A stretch of DNA of 64,000 nt from Hormiphora californensis (lineage: Eukaryota > Ctenophora > Tentaculata > Cydippida > Pleurobrachiidae): assembly GCA_020137815.1 (NCBI GenBank), contig CM035356.1, positions 697,001 to 761,000 of the forward strand, written 5' to 3'. The translations under genes and the position numbers were made by a program. Below the pieces are notes generated by a model that was given only the letters and a program-made list of their open reading frames with translations, did not search any database and had not been told where the DNA came from. Of this stretch, positions 63,601 through 64,000 are shown in pieces (positions within the stretch are counted from its first letter, which is position 1; the number at the start of each line of letters is the position of its first letter).

Positions 63601-64000
63601 TACCGGTATATCCAGGAGAGGAGATACGTTTGGATCGATGATAAATCACCCTACGAAGTCGATGTTTTCTCCAAAGAGACCAAATCAATCGAGTTTGCGT
63701 TCAAGTGTGAGAATGCCTACTGCGAGGACATCTACATTTTCATCGTCCACGAAACAACCAACGAGTTCCTCCGCAGTAAACTAAAGAGACTCGATGAAGA
63801 CGACGAGTTTGCCTGTTTTGCACGTGTTCATAACGAGGGCCGGTACGTCCTGGAAATCTTCCACAACGACACCCGACACTTTGGGAGGAGGTTCTACATC
63901 CAGGCGAAGGATGCCCTGGGTGCAGATGGAGTGGATATATGGGGTCCAGGGTTCCATGGACCAGTTGTTATTGATATCCCCACGTGGTTTATGATCAGTT
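39695..64000 (+). CDS. Giant filamin-like actin cross-linker, 3' end beyond window
   Basis: Exons: 39695-39772, 39965-43868, 43990-44455, 44820-44950, 45064-45195, 47970-48061, 48154-48279, 48458-48608, 49628-49753, 49858-50010, 50196-50363, 50548-64000+. Phases agree, and an in-frame TGA precedes the ATG by 15 bp. The product exceeds 6,300 residues: a basic and cysteine-rich N-terminal extension, 23 FG-containing 12-residue repeats, a calponin-homology pair, then about 35 filamin/Ig repeats. CH2 ends VPQVVLPAEI...HSLFTYLSLF, very like filamin (PQVVxPEEI, SVMTYLSQF). Filamin cross-links actin and docks membrane and signalling proteins. Vertebrate filamins have 24 repeats and about 2,600 residues, so this one is unusually long. 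About 25 frame changes are needed overall, clustered at 41.3-41.5, 44.3, 50.9-51.3 and 57.4-62.65 kb. Identity of the ABD is secure; repeat number is approximate. Confidence 0.85.
39965..42390 (+). other. N-terminal extension with CxC/CxxC clusters (filamin-like gene)
   Basis: The region encodes a lysine-rich start (KKSPKQPRKRKKSFVRR) and then repeated cysteine motifs: FCQCARP, VCECGG, TCTCQNH, EYCTCS, CRSCRR, EYCTCSERG, FCSCGKSSYFCDC, GWLCCG, CKDC, CPCC...CAPC. Some pairs (CPCC with CAPC 16 residues later; CRFC with CEYC near 43380-43440) resemble small zinc ribbons. Two compensating frame changes lie at about 41345 (+1) and 41525 (-1). No named domain is recognised and such a region is not typical of filamins. 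Confidence 0.6.
42391..43210 (+). repeat. 36-bp coding minisatellite, 23 units of FGTAAPSQNTPV
   Basis: A 36-bp unit encodes FGTAAPSQNTPV with T/I, S/L/P and F/I variants. One unit carries an extra serine codon. The protein resembles FG-repeat regions of nucleoporins in composition only. All six frames stay open through the array, which creates false ORFs on both strands. Confidence 0.93.
45259..47920. mobile_element. Giant palindromic element, 2.66 kb, ACTT target duplication
   Basis: The left end cacggcgtgcctggtgaaac mirrors the right end at 47920. ACTT occurs at 45255-45258 and 47921-47924. The two arms are near-identical inverted copies apart from the 1.3-kb insert in the left arm; the centre lies near 47250. 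Both arms yield the same short ORFs on opposite strands. No transposase is visible. Confidence 0.8.
45585..46905. mobile_element. Palindromic element nested in the left arm of the larger palindrome
   Basis: Ends atccttccaaatcgtg and complement, with TA at 45583-45584 and 46906-46907. The interior is two inverted arms of about 650 bp around a centre near 46245. The core repeats (gcgtcctcgcattagtgggg, aattaagtctctatctca) match the element at 5804-7131, although the outer ends differ. The opposite arm of the host palindrome, near 47590, preserves the site without the insert. Confidence 0.85.
48343..48457 (+). repeat. 29-bp tandem repeats carrying 3' splice-site-like sequence
   Basis: The unit aaaactgctccttcagaaat repeats so that its AG falls at 48358, 48387, 48416 and 48445. 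The acceptor used for the CH2 exon is the next AG at 48457. Confidence 0.8.
48713..49572. mobile_element. Pogo/Tigger-like MITE, 860 bp, TA-flanked
   Basis: Terminal repeats cagtcggaccccgatttaac on the left and its complement on the right, with TA at 48711-48712 and 49573-49574. The CAGT...CCCCxxTTAA-type end resembles pogo/Tigger family ends. The interior has three copies of a unit containing cgaatcagtgcatcttatcg and ctaattagacggttcgaa, two direct and one inverted. No ORF for a transposase. Confidence 0.8.
49858..57402 (+). other. Filamin/Ig repeats 1 to about 24 (filamin-like gene)
   Basis: Each repeat of roughly 90-100 residues ends with a strand of the type VPGSPFxxxV: for example LPGFPYLITAV, VPGSPFISRVL, IPPSPFQVEVM, IPGAPFKVLAK, VAGSPFQLYVS, VIGSPWRITRV. 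Earlier strands show AGxGxLxVxIxDP. The 2,000-codon stretch 51334-57423 is free of stops. An acidic hinge-like insert (DEEDEEDD) lies near 56625-56660. Two compensating frame-change pairs occur at about 50905/50970 and 51236/51275. Confidence 0.85.
57403..62652 (+). other. Frame-disrupted filamin repeats (about 11 repeats, ~18 frame changes)
   Basis: Filamin repeats continue (VAGSPMFFNI, LYFDVSSW, GQPFYFDVLP, GSPFFFDVN, SPFYFTVT, IPGTPFTFQI, VTGSPFYLDV, VQGFPLTFSV, FSPMTLDV, CSPLILYV, LPCSPFILTL), but they are spread over all three frames. Changes are needed near 57403, 57835, 58431, 58651, 58702, 58855, 59044, 59155, 59265, 59327, 59475, 59605, 60295, 60547, 60868, 61130, 62435 and 62649. 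About 15 are +1 and 3 are -1. Several fall in GGG, CCC, CCCC or TTTT runs. Confidence 0.75.
61735..61925 (+). repeat. 39-bp coding repeat PRPVIPPIQRPIS, four to five units
   Basis: The proline-rich unit repeats four times, then a shorter PRPPIQRPTPPPP. It forms a linker between two filamin repeats. Confidence 0.9.
62653..64000 (+). CDS. Filamin-like gene, 3'-most open block running off the window
   Basis: From TCT at 62653 the frame is open for 449 codons to the last base. It includes a filamin repeat ending TPESPFFIEISRK, a very basic stretch (RRKPKKKKKKID), a T/S-rich linker, and a further beta-rich repeat ending HFGRRFYIQAK followed by GADGVDIWGPGFHGP. Because it has no stop inside the window, it is easily missed in ORF lists that require one. 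It continues the same exon as the upstream repeats; the true C-terminus lies outside. Confidence 0.75.

Overview
The window is nuclear DNA of a multicellular animal, most likely an invertebrate. The genes are split by many short GT-AG introns. Their products are animal-type: a PDZ protein, a filamin with a CH-CH actin-binding domain, an armadillo-repeat protein and a MATE transporter. TTAGGG-type repeats occur, and the non-coding DNA is packed with (CT)n/(GA)n microsatellites and palindromic transposon relics. I cannot name the species; a sponge- or cnidarian-grade animal is only a guess.

Layout. 43-414: last two exons of a PDZ protein. 2172-4191: complete eight-exon gene for a 317-residue relative of tyrosyl-DNA phosphodiesterase 2 that has lost most catalytic residues. 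4192-13775: intergenic, dominated by nested inverted-repeat elements, a TTAA-flanked element and an assembly gap of 100 N. 13776-21524: six-exon gene for a 928-residue glutamine-rich protein, with a probable internal promoter and alternative first exon at 14712-14875. 21872-23276: retroelement insertion with an 18-bp target-site duplication, carrying a tRNA-like head and a LINE ORF end. 23644-32603: 19-exon armadillo-repeat gene, about one repeat per exon. 33312-34306: Foldback-like element with ten perfect TTAGGG units inside. 34706-36412 (minus): single-exon MATE-family transporter. 37350-38173 (minus): small two-exon gene of unknown function. 39695-64000 and beyond: a giant filamin-like gene.

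The filamin-like gene fills the last 24 kb. It has a long N-terminal extension (CxC/CxxC clusters, then 23 copies of a 12-residue FG-containing repeat), a filamin-type CH-CH domain, and about 35 filamin/Ig repeats. Almost all of those repeats lie in one exon of more than 13 kb. The exon reads cleanly from about 51.3 to 57.4 kb, but the frame must shift about 18 times between 57.4 and 62.65 kb, mostly because of one extra base and often in short homopolymers. This looks like local consensus error, although decay or unusual decoding cannot be excluded from sequence alone. The last 1.35 kb reads openly off the window edge.

The genes do not form an evident pathway. Filamin, the PDZ protein and the armadillo protein all fit cytoskeletal or scaffold roles. 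The most unusual material is the set of palindromic elements: one 2.66-kb palindrome carries a second palindrome in its left arm while its right arm still preserves the unoccupied site.
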